A DNA stretch of 8,097 nt from Candidatus Scybalocola fimicaballi (GTDB taxonomy: Bacteria > Bacteroidota > Bacteroidia > Bacteroidales > Paludibacteraceae). The stretch spans positions 11,858-19,954 of the forward strand of contig DCIP01000087.1 in NCBI GenBank assembly GCA_002317115.1, given 5' to 3'. The position numbers and the translations under genes are program-made. The notes beneath the pieces were generated by a model that saw nothing but the letters and a program-made list of their open reading frames with translations, had not been told where the DNA came from and did no database searches. This document shows, piece by piece, positions 1-7,900 of this stretch (within the stretch, counting starts at the first letter, position 1; each line of letters opens with the position of its first letter).

Positions 1-39
1 CCGACACCACAATTGATTCGATGAACGTAAATCCCGTAT
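1..39 (+). repeat. Outer hairpin unit of block A (degenerate copy)
   Basis: This 39-nt unit begins CCGACACC, like the other units in the window, and ends with GAACGTAAATCCCGTAT. Its right half matches the unit at 946-985 almost base for base. Its central hairpin is weak (TTC, loop GAT, GAA). It stands directly upstream of the better-formed unit at 40-80, so the two form a tandem pair, as do 946-985 and 986-1026 at block B. The window starts exactly at its first base, so block A may extend further left. Confidence 0.6.
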
Positions 40-80
40 CCGACACCAAAATTCGTTCTCCGAACGGATTTTGGAATCGG
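40..80 (+). repeat. Left hairpin unit of block A
   Basis: A 41-nt imperfect hairpin with 19-nt arms (40-58 and 62-80) around the loop TCC (59-61). The outer CCGACACC and the TGGAATCGG end are shared with other units, while the inner stem (CGTTC/GAACG) differs from that of the equivalent unit in block B. Confidence 0.75.
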
Positions 81-267
81 CTACCGTCGACTTCGTCGAA
101 ACAGGGGCGCTGCCCCTGTGGGGGGCACACGCTTTACACACGCTGTCCGCGCTGCGAAACAGGGACGCTGCCCCTGGGGGGTGTACGAATAGGCGTGTGT
201 CGGATTGCGTGTGTCGGCATCGTGTTCACTAGGGGCAGCGCCCCTGTTTCGACGCAGTCGAGGGTAG

Positions 268-308
268 CCTATTCCATGATTTTTTCGGAGAAAAAATCAT
301 GGTGTCGG
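268..308 (-). repeat. Right hairpin unit of block A (inverted)
   Basis: Read on the minus strand this is the same kind of 41-nt unit: it begins CCGACACCATG, has a TCC loop (GGA at 287-289 on the plus strand) and ends TGGAATAGG. The inner stem is perfect over 13 bp (274-286 with 290-302) but is A/T-rich, unlike the left unit. It therefore closes the block as an inverted partner of 40-80. Confidence 0.75.
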
Positions 309-374
309 CGGCGTGTGTCGCATCATGGTGTCGGATTGCGTGTGTCGGAGGCATGGTGTCGGCGGCGTGTGTCG
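298..374 (+). repeat. Tandem GTGTCGG repeats at right end of block A
   Basis: Three tandem copies of a 23-24 nt unit of the form CATGGTGTCGG-nn-GCGTGTGTCG begin at 298, 324 and 352, separated by 3-4 nt. Copies 1 and 3 are identical and copy 2 has ATT in place of the CG before GCGTGTGTCG. Block B has a single corresponding copy (1226-1250), so the copy number varies between blocks. Confidence 0.8.
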
Positions 375-376
375 TT

Positions 377-391
377 TTGATTGATAATCAA
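377..391. repeat. Short hairpin at the 3' end of the transposase gene
   Basis: TTGATT and AATCAA form a 6-bp stem around the loop GAT. The transposase stop codon (388-390, minus strand) lies inside the stem. No T-run follows on the minus strand, so it is a poor intrinsic terminator; it could be an end structure of an IS200-type element. The GC-rich repeat block stops just before it. Confidence 0.45.
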
Positions 392-843
392 ATATTTTCC
401 TCCAAATATTGATTATATGGAATGTCATTTTCCACCAATAATTGTTTTACTTCATCAATAAATGGAGTTTTTGTTTTCTTATGATGTTCCTTTTGGTTGA
501 TAATGTAATTTTTCACGATTGGCAATTCAGATTTACAATATGTAAATGAAGCAAAACCTTTCTGCCAACCTCTGAATGATGGGAAATGAGGATTTTGTTT
601 GAGCATTACCGAACTTGTCTGTTTGATTACTTGAACGAAAGTTGATACAGAGGTGTCAGCTCTTATTTCAACCAGAATGTGTAGATGGTCTGGCATTCCA
701 CCAATTCTATGTAGATAGTGATTGTTGTCCTTACAATATGCCCAGATGAATTCATATAACTCTTGTTCGTAAGCTTCGTTGATGGCATAATCGCTTTTAT
801 ATGTGCGAAAAACGATGTGATGAATATGACGATAATAACTCAT
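388..843 (-). CDS. tnpA: IS200/IS605-family HUH/Y1 transposase (RAYT-like)
   Basis: A 151-residue protein of the usual size for IS200-type TnpA (about 140-155 residues). These enzymes cut and rejoin single-stranded DNA at hairpin-marked ends through a 5'-phosphotyrosine. The HUH metal-binding motif is seen as H53-L54-H55 in PDHLHILVEI, the family WQ.GF...TY stretch at 93-102, and the catalytic tyrosine probably as Y113 in KNYIINQKEHHK, with Q117 on the same helix. All key residues are present and the frame is open from ATG (841-843) to TGA, so it may be active. No accessory tnpB or iscB gene is nearby. The start follows AT-rich DNA without a Shine-Dalgarno, normal for Bacteroidota. It sits alone between two direct copies of a hairpin-rich repeat, which recalls REP-associated transposases. 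A plain IS200-type insertion sequence is the alternative. Confidence 0.9.
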   Translation of the reverse strand: MSYYRHIHHIVFRTYKSDYAINEAYEQELYEFIWAYCKDNNHYLHRIGGMPDHLHILVEIRADTSVSTFVQVIKQTSSVMLKQNPHFPSFRGWQKGFASFTYCKSELPIVKNYIINQKEHHKKTKTPFIDEVKQLLVENDIPYNQYLEENI

Positions 844-945
844 TTTTGTAATGTTACTATTGTTAATATGATTTTTTTGTTTTGCGAAAGCAAAAATACA
901 ATAATATTTTGAATTAAAAAATATATTTGCGGAAAATCACGTTAA
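844..945. other. AT-rich spacer between tnpA and block B
   Basis: About 100 bp of AT-rich DNA holding the tnpA upstream region. The last part (AAATCACGTTAA, 934-945) resembles AAATCCCGTTAA at 974-985 inside the repeat unit, so repeat-derived sequence probably begins near 934. Confidence 0.5.
880..898 (-). promoter_or_regulatory. Candidate tnpA promoter -7 box overlapping a hairpin
   Basis: On the minus strand TATTTTTG (891-898) fits the Bacteroidota -7 consensus TAnnTTTG and lies about 48 nt upstream of the tnpA start. No clear TTG -33 box is found at the expected spacing. It overlaps a perfect 6-bp inverted repeat, TTTTGC (880-885) and GCAAAA (890-895), with a 4-nt loop. The hairpin could be an operator, a 5'-UTR structure or an element-end hairpin. 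Confidence 0.35.
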
Positions 946-985
946 CCGACACCAAAATTCGTTCTCCGAACGTAAATCCCGTTAA
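946..985 (+). repeat. Outer hairpin unit of block B
   Basis: A 40-nt unit whose first 27 nt are identical to those of the unit at 40-80, with the same CGTTC-TCC-GAACG hairpin. Its last part (GAACGTAAATCCCGT) instead matches the unit at 1-39. It therefore looks like a hybrid of the two block A units and forms a tandem pair with 986-1026. Confidence 0.7.
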
Positions 986-1026
986 CCGACACCAAATTTT
1001 GACCGATGGTCAAAATTTGGTGTCGG
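986..1026 (+). repeat. Left hairpin unit of block B (perfect 19-bp inverted repeat)
   Basis: A perfect hairpin: CCGACACCAAATTTTGACC (986-1004), loop GAT (1005-1007), and the exact reverse complement (1008-1026). It occupies the place of unit 40-80 of block A. The outer CCGACACC is shared but the inner stem is different and again fully complementary. Confidence 0.85.
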
Positions 1027-1197
1027 CTACCGTCGACTTCGTCGAAACAGGGGCGCTGCCCCTGTGGGGGGGCACACGCTTTACACACGCTGTCCGCGTT
1101 GCGAAATAGGGACGCTGCCCCTGGGGGTACGAATCGGCGTGTGTCGCCAGCGTGTTCACCAGGGGCAGCGCCCCTGTTTCGACGTAGTCGAGGGTAG

Positions 1198-1236
1198 CCG
1201 ATTCCATGATTTTTTCGGAGAAAAACATGGTGTCGG
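1198..1236 (-). repeat. Right hairpin unit of block B (inverted, 2-nt deletion)
   Basis: On the minus strand it starts CCGACACCATG, carries the loop TCC and ends TGGAATCGG, as at 268-308. One arm lacks two bases (AAAAACATGG in place of AAAAAATCATGG), so the stem has a 2-nt bulge. Confidence 0.7.
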
Positions 1237-1253
1237 GGGCGTGTGTCGTCATA

Positions 1254-1289
1254 GTTATCAACAACCAAATCATTCTGATTGTTGATAAC
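1254..1289. repeat. Inverted repeat just outside block B, possible terminator
   Basis: GTTATCAACAA (1254-1264) is the exact inverse of TTGTTGATAAC (1279-1289). An alternative fold pairs GTTATCAAC/GTTGATAAC and then AATCA/TGATT with a TTC loop. A T-rich run, TTTTACTTTTCCC, follows on the plus strand, so a weak intrinsic terminator is possible, but no plus-strand gene precedes it in the window. Confidence 0.45.
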
Positions 1290-1616
1290 TTTTACTTTTC
1301 CCATCATTTTATTAGGGTTGATTTATATAATTTTGTTTGGAATTATACTATGGTTTGGACTGTAGTATAGGGAGTTTTAGAGATAATACATTGATTGATA
1401 AACCTATAGGGTGTGCGGAAAATGCGTGAATCGCATCGTCGACTAGATGAAAAACCGGCATAATAGGGGTATTAGGATATAAATTATAAATAAAAAAGGA
1501 TGAATATAGGAGCTTATATAAATATGTATAGACGGTGGGGGAGAATAAAATAACCTGTTGTATTTAAATATGTATATATAGAAGCGGATTTATATTAGAA
1601 ACATTAGAAGACATAA
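1290..1616. other. Non-coding upstream region of the giant surface protein gene
   Basis: About 330 bp, AT-rich, with no credible ORF or RNA gene. It contains a -7-like box at 1328-1335, a small 5-bp hairpin ATGCG/CGCAT at 1422-1436 inside a GC-richer patch (1411-1445), and two copies of AAATATGTATA (1520-1530 and 1566-1576). A purine-rich stretch (TTAGAAGAC) precedes the ATG but is not a good Shine-Dalgarno. Confidence 0.5.
1328..1335 (+). promoter_or_regulatory. Possible -7 box for the giant gene
   Basis: TAATTTTG matches the Bacteroidota -7 consensus TAnnTTTG. No TTG -33 box is visible at 19-21 nt upstream. If used, it would give a 5' leader of roughly 275 nt. Chance matches to such a short AT-rich motif are likely here. 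Confidence 0.2.
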
Positions 1617-1922
1617 ATGGAAAATAATAAAAAAAATAATAAACTAATCATGGGAGAATTTTTACAGAAATTCGTTGATTGGATAGCAATGCTACTGCGT
1701 TGGCTTATAGCAGCGCCGGGTGATGCCGTCCAACGCCAGCATGATGTCAGTGATGATAAGTCGCGCGACGTCGCAGCCTGGCATGAGTTTAGAGGAAGTG
1801 TTTCCTCAGTTTTGGCGAAGGGCAGGAGGCTCTTTGCCGAGTGTGTTTCATCTGTCCGACAGAGACTCAAGAGAGTGGCTGTGGGAATGTTGTTGATTGG
1901 TGCTGGAGGTGTCGCTATGGCA
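1617..1922 (+). other. Extended N-terminal leader with late signal peptide
   Basis: Residues 1-102. A hydrophobic/amphipathic stretch (about 14-33, LQKFVDWIAMLLRWLIAAP) comes first, followed by a charged, arginine-rich segment (38-86). The signal-like core is VAVGMLLIGAGGVAMA (87-102), with basic RQRLKRVA just before it and an A-M-A cleavage site before Q103. Ordinary signal peptides are 20-30 residues, so this is very long. An internal start at M91 would lack the positive n-region, which supports the long form. Confidence 0.65.
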
Positions 1923-4900
1923 CAGACTGCTACTAGTGTAAATGACGAACTGAACCTAGATTTTAAGAAAGGTTTGGAAGGATGGACACTACAGTACGGT
2001 GCGGTTTTGTTCTCTAATGGACATAACCATAATTATTGTACTTCTGGAGAAAATTCTTTTAATAAAGCGAAAGCTAATTATTATTGGGATTGGACTGATT
2101 TGCAACATGGATATGATCAACTTGTTGCTGGTGATGATGTTATTCGAATTGCTGAACTACCAGGTTTGATTTCAGCTAAACAAACTCAAATAGATAATAA
2201 GAATTGTCCTACTACAGGTAATTCGGGCAGAACATGTAAAAACGAAAAGGCTCAAATGGAGCAAGAGTTACAGGATTTAAAAGACGAATTAGCAAGTTTG
2301 CAGGAGAATAGTTCTGGAAATTTGTCTGATAAAACAAAAAATGGAGTGACTCTTTCTACATTGTTTTCAGGTAATGAAGGAAAAAGAACAAATAAACAGT
2401 TCTACGAATTAGATGCTGAAGAATGGAAATCTACTTGGGTAAGTAATCCAAACTATTCAGCCCGATTAGGAAAGAATACTGATATTAATCGATTCCAAGT
2501 TGAAACATACTCATCAAGTGATGACAAATTTAAATATGATTACTACATTGGGCATACTAGAAACGGTGGTGTTCATAAGACTGGTGATGATCCTCGATAT
2601 TTAAGAGTGTTTCCTGGAAAAGGGCAGTCTTGTCGATTAGGTGCTGCCACTTTGTACCAAGACAATACAATATCTGCTGAGTTTTATAGTAGATTTGATG
2701 GAATCTCTCATATTGCATCGGCCGAGAGAATGTCGTATACATTTACTAAAAAGAAAGGACATGATATTCTAGAAATTCATTATTTAGCGGCTGCAACAGC
2801 TCCGGGAAATAGACACTATGGATCAGGTCCGAATCAGTATAGTATTTCTGCAGCATATACGGAAACACAAAATCCCGATATTAATTTGGTGAGCACTGTT
2901 AATTCGTATTGGAATGATTTGTCTTGTGGAAATGCTGCAACAGATGTCTTTAAAATGACGGATTCCGACGGAAAAGATGTTTGTTCTGCAGGCGGAGATA
3001 AATTAATCATGTCTACTGGTGGAGCAACTGTAAAAGCAGATCCAACAACAGGAGGTTGGCAGACATTAGTATATCCTTTGGATGCCGTTCCTGAAGGTGC
3101 AACAATTGTAATTCAAGCTACTACAAATGATTGTAACTATGATTCATATACAGCAGGTGGTGATGTTTGCTGGATGTATTTCTCTGCCGAAGTTTTGACG
3201 AAGACTTTGAATGTAAATTATTGTGATCAAGACAATGGTCCTCTTGAAGCAATTGCAACAGAAGGCTATGACAGATATTATTTTGGTATCCTTAATGCGG
3301 ATGGATCGGTAACTCCTTTAATGTCTGCACCTCAGACTTCTAACGTGTTATCAATAAAGAAAGGAGACAGTTATTGGACGAGGGTTCCTGCTACAGGAAC
3401 ACTTATATGTTACATGGGTAGCGTTAAAGATGTAAAAACTCAAATAGAACAAAATAAAGACAATGACTGTGTTTCCAAAATAACAGCAAGATTTGGTGCA
3501 ACAAAAATTGTACCAAATATTGATACAGTTTATGCTTGTGCAAAGGAAGCCATTAATCCAGGAGGTCTGGTAGTTGATCAGATCTTTACAAATTATACAA
3601 CTAATACTTATGAGGTCGATCCTGTAAAGAGTATAAAACTATATCTACGTAATGAAAACGCAAATGAGACTATATCTTCATTAGAAGCAGGTCCCTATGC
3701 TGAGAAAATTGATAACTTCAATCATTATGTAAAAGAAACGGACGTTGATGGTAGTGATATTCCAGGAAAAGGAGAAAGATTGACTTTTGAACCTGTGACT
3801 TTAGTTCAGCCAGAAGATTTTACGACAACAAAGAAAATCTATGCTGTCCTTGAGACAAATGGTGGATGTAAGTTTATTGCTTCAAAGGTAGTTGCTCCTT
3901 CTAAATCATTGAAACCGACAATCGGATTGATTGGAAGTTGTCAGTATGACAAAATATTATTGGATGGTTGTACTAACCCAACTGGAATATCATCAGACAT
4001 CACTTATACTATCGATTATTATTTCAATGATGGTGGAAATGGTGATGAGTTGGCAAAAACGAGCAAATCTTTCCTTTCTGATGGTGCTGTTTTGGTTGAT
4101 GAAATTAAATCAACTAGTGGTTCGGCGTATGCTTACGTTGTAGACAATCACAATTGTAAGTTCCGAAGTGAAACTGCTACTACAACTGTGAGTGGATCTC
4201 CAATTGTTGATCTTTACGCAAATCCATCTACATATAAAGAACTTGTTTCAAAGAGTACTGAGACAAGAACTCTTACTTTAGGTGTGTGCCCTCGTGGAAA
4301 AGTAAAGGTTTCTCCTTTTACTCAGGATGCTGGTGCAGATACTAAATATACTTTTGAATGGTATGATGCCACTAATTCTGTTACAACACCTGGAGCTCGT
4401 CCTGAATTAGGTAATGCTGGCACAAATGTAGGTGTGTTCACAACAGGTGAACAGGAATTAGGACAAGGTGCTCATACTCTTACTGTTACTGCTGATGGTG
4501 GATGTAAGACAGTTTGGACTGTTTATGTTCAGGAGGCTGCAGGAAAAATTAATTTAGGAGATATTGCAAGAGTTTGTCCTGGAGAGCCTTTGACGGTTTC
4601 TGCTGAAGGTGCTAATTCAGTTACATCTGTTAAGTTTGTTGTAGAGGAGACTCAGGGTGCTGCTCTTAAAAAGACATCCGCTGATTTTGGTTGGAATTCT
4701 TCCAGCAAGGAATTAACAATTAATAAACTTGTTGATGTTTCTCTTTATAAGGATGCTTATCAGTATTATTATGAGGTCGAGTTTACTAATGACGACAATT
4801 GTACTGAAACTAAGACATTCATTCCAAAGAATTTAGCTGCTCCTCAGGTTGATTATGTTGTTAAGAATGGTAACAATGTGATTGGTAAGGTTTCTTCGAT

Positions 4901-7900
4901 CGATGCAGAAGATAATGTTACTCTTTGGACTACTGAACGTGTTTGTCCTGGAACTGTGTTGACAATTACTCTTAATAATTTGTCTGCAGATATGACAAAT
5001 GCCTATGTTGTCAAAGATGCGGAGGGTAATAAATATGGATCTCAAGAATCTGTAAGATACAGCAAGTCCGATCCATTCTCATTTACTTATACTGTACCTG
5101 CTCTTGCCGCTGGTGGCGAAGTAATTAGATTTACAGTAAAGACAGATGGAATGAATGGTTCTGTGGCTCAGTGTAATATTACAGAGAAACTTGCTATTCA
5201 GGTAAAGCCTACAGTCCAGATTGATATGGCTGCTTCTGCAACTCAGATTACAGATGTTACAGCTGCAACTCTTGCAAGCAATGCTAAGAATACTTATTGT
5301 GAGGGTGAACCATTCTATTTCTATGTAAGACCATTTAATGAGGATGGTGATTTGGCTTCTGCTACAGTTACTGTTCAGAATTCATCTTTGTTGTCTGCTC
5401 CTTCTACAACTAAGGAGACTTTCTTTAATGGTAATCTAAAATATGGAATGTCTGGAAAGGCATCAGATAATCTTGGTCAGTTCCAAACATTGAAGGTTAC
5501 TGTTACAGATGATGGATGTACAGCAACTGCTGATTACAATGTCTATGTAAAACCTCTTCCTAAGGTCACTGCATCTGGTGTTCATGCTTGCCCTAATTCT
5601 TCATTTGAGATTAGTTTGGGAGATAAGGGTACAGCAAATGCAAAAGTTAACGAGGACAATTCTGTCGACAAGATTAACTATGCATTCTACACTAAGACAT
5701 CTGCTACAGATTCTACAGCATCTCAGCAGGTTTACGATGAGACCTCTTTGACAAAAGAATTCACTGCTCCGACTCCTGCGACTGGTGCTTCATACAATGT
5801 TTCTGGTGTTGTTACAGCAAAGGATGGTTGTACAAGTAAATTCTATGCACCTGTTAGCCTTTATCCAACACCTATCTTTGACGCTAAGGTCGTTGATTCT
5901 GAAGGAGTAGAGATAACTGGTGTTGTTTGTCAGGGTGCTTCTTATGCAATTCAGTTGATCAATAAATCGACAACAGGTGTAACATTCAAAGTAAAGGATA
6001 ATCTTAACAAGCAGATTGGTGATGATTACCCAGCTGCAGTTGATGCACAACGTCAGACTGCAACATTAATCGCTCCAAACGAGAAGACAACTAAGGAATA
6101 TTTGATTTCTTGTGTGACTTCAAATGGATGTGAGGCTACAGACAAACCTCTATCTGTTGAGATTGGAGTTAAGCCAACACTTGATTTCAACCCTGTACCT
6201 GCAGTATGTTCAGATCCGAATGGTGATCCTACTGCTGTTACTGTAACTGCAGTGATTGGTGCTACAAACACTGCAAAAGCTGGTACTATTGATTTCACTA
6301 ATGGTGTTACTGGTACATTTACTGAAAATACATTGCAGATCTCAAATTCTTTGTTAAATCTTCAGAATGGCGACGTTACTCGTGATTACTCTGCAACGTA
6401 TACAGATGGAAATGGATGTAAGAGTGATCCTAAGATTGTGACATTGAGTCAGGTGCCTACTCCAATTATTTCTGCAGTGGCAGAAAAGGCAAAGGTTTGT
6501 CCTAAAAATGACAATCGAGTATTGTTGGATGACGCATCTGATGATTTTTCTAAGGGTTATTCTTATACTCTATACGAGTGGAACGGTTCTTCAATAACAG
6601 GAAGCCCTCTTGGCTCATGGATTAACAAGACTGTTACATCTGGTTCTCGTGTTTATGGTGTGATTGATCTTCCTAAACAGTCTACTCCAGGCACATACAA
6701 GTATGCTGTTGTAGCTGAGAATACAGTTAATGGTAAAAAATGTTCTTATACAAAAGATTTTGAGTATACTGTAAGCAAGCTTCCTACAATTGGTCTTGTA
6801 GTTTATAAGAATAGTGTAGACGCTGCAAATGAAATTTCTGATGGCGACGCTGTTTGTCCAGAAACTCCGTTGATTTTCCAAGTTAAGAACACATCATACA
6901 ATGTGATGTCTACTGACTGGAATTTGACTTCTGATAAACAGAATGGATCTGCTTCAGGTACATCGTTGAACGATGCTACTACAAATATCAATTGGTATGC
7001 AATGGATAAAGCAGGAACAGAGACAATCACTATAGTAGCTGAGAATGATGGTTGTGAAGCAAATCAAAAGTTCCAGTTTGGTGTAAGTTCTCCTGCTTCT
7101 CTACGTATTACTTCTAATGAGAAGAAACTTCCTAACGATGGTGTCACATTGTTCTGTGAGGGTGACACAAAGAAGAAGACTTTGACTGCTTCTGGAACTG
7201 GTTCAACATTCTCTAATTTTGTTTGGACTAAGGAAGGTGATGATACTTCATTGTCAACTACAAATACATTGGATGTTTATGCTGGTGATGAAATAACATA
7301 TATCGTTACTGCAAAAGACGCCGCTGGTTGTGAGGCTTCAGCTAAAGAAGTGGTTAAGTTAGCGGCTTTGCCTGCGATTACTCTTACTGCTGATCCAAGA
7401 ACAGTTTGTGCTGGAGAGCCAATCACACTTACTTCCCAGAAGACACCTGCATCTCATAATGTATATGGCGACGCTTATACATATAGGATCACTTCTGATC
7501 TTGATGGTAATGCAACAACTGCTGATGGAAAGTCATTTGATTTGACAGTTACAACTGCTTCTGATAAGGCAACTTTGAATGTTTCTTCTTCAAATTTGAA
7601 TTCATCAGATCCATCAGATGCGACATCTCCAACAAAGATTATCTACGCTTACCCTCAGGTAACAATTGATAATGGTGATGTTTGTGTCGGAGAAATGGCG
7701 TCTACAACAATTAAGGTCATTCCTTCTCCGGTTATTGTTTCGGCAGTCAAGGTCGCAGGAAAGACTGTTACACAGTCGACAAATACTGGTAAGCCTTATA
7801 TGTTGTGTTCAACAGATGAATATACTGTAGAGGTAAATGTTAATTCTAGCATGTTCTCTGGATCTAATCCTTCTTACACTTCTGCTACTAAGTTTGAAAT

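Larger units (their letters stand above)
40..308 (+). repeat. Structured repeat block A (palindromic core, REP/BIME or MITE-like)
   Basis: The core is a composite inverted repeat. Positions 79-118 and 230-269 are complementary at about 37 of 40 positions and include GTCGAAACAGGGGC and its inverse. Outside them lie the inverted hairpin units 40-80 and 268-308. Inside are GGGGC-GCT-GCCCC type palindromes at 101-119 and 160-176, with a third at 231-245 inside the right arm. Block B (986-1236) is a near-identical copy in the same orientation. It lacks about 18 nt present here near 202-220 (a GCGTGTGTCGG-containing stretch) and has a few substitutions. No conserved protein is encoded; the short open frames across it are products of base composition. 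It could be a non-autonomous mobile element, a REP-like cluster or a structured RNA. Confidence 0.8.
986..1236 (+). repeat. Structured repeat block B (palindromic core)
   Basis: The second copy of the block A core, in the same orientation. Its main arms 1024-1064 and 1160-1200 are complementary at 39 of 41 positions. The two mismatches fall at sites that are also mismatched in block A. GGGGC-GCT-GCCCC palindromes recur in each arm and between them. Compared with block A it lacks about 18 nt of the GCGTGTGTCGG-type internal repeat and differs in both terminal hairpin units. Its termini CCGACACC and GGTGTCGG are inverted copies of each other. I see no flanking target duplication. Confidence 0.8.

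Noticed and set aside
298..374. CRISPR array
   Set aside because: The tandem units touch with only 3-4 nt between them, there are no spacers of 30 nt or so, and no cas gene is near.
21..380. Open frames of 60-121 codons on both strands across blocks A and B (21-380, 927-1307)
   Set aside because: They lie over palindromic GC-rich repeats, occur in several frames and both strands at once, and their translations are low-complexity repeat readings (for example QGRCPCGG). They are composition artefacts.
377..391. Intrinsic terminator for tnpA
   Set aside because: The stem is short and A/T-rich and no T-run follows in the direction of tnpA transcription.
1..1290. Composite transposon bounded by the two direct blocks
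   Set aside because: The blocks encode no transposase, the only gene inside is the small Y1 transposase, which does not use such ends, and no target-site duplication is visible.
928..1423. TGCGGAAAAT at 928-937 and again at 1414-1423 as a third repeat copy or a target duplication
   Set aside because: The match is only 10 nt and its flanks do not resemble each other; in this AT-rich setting it is probably chance.
1604..1870. Minus-strand 88-codon ORF opposite the leader of the giant gene
   Set aside because: It lies antisense to a clear long coding frame and its translation has no recognisable motif.
2557..7030. Several 61-88 codon ORFs inside the giant gene, mostly on the minus strand
   Set aside because: All are shadows of the 6.5-kb plus-strand frame.
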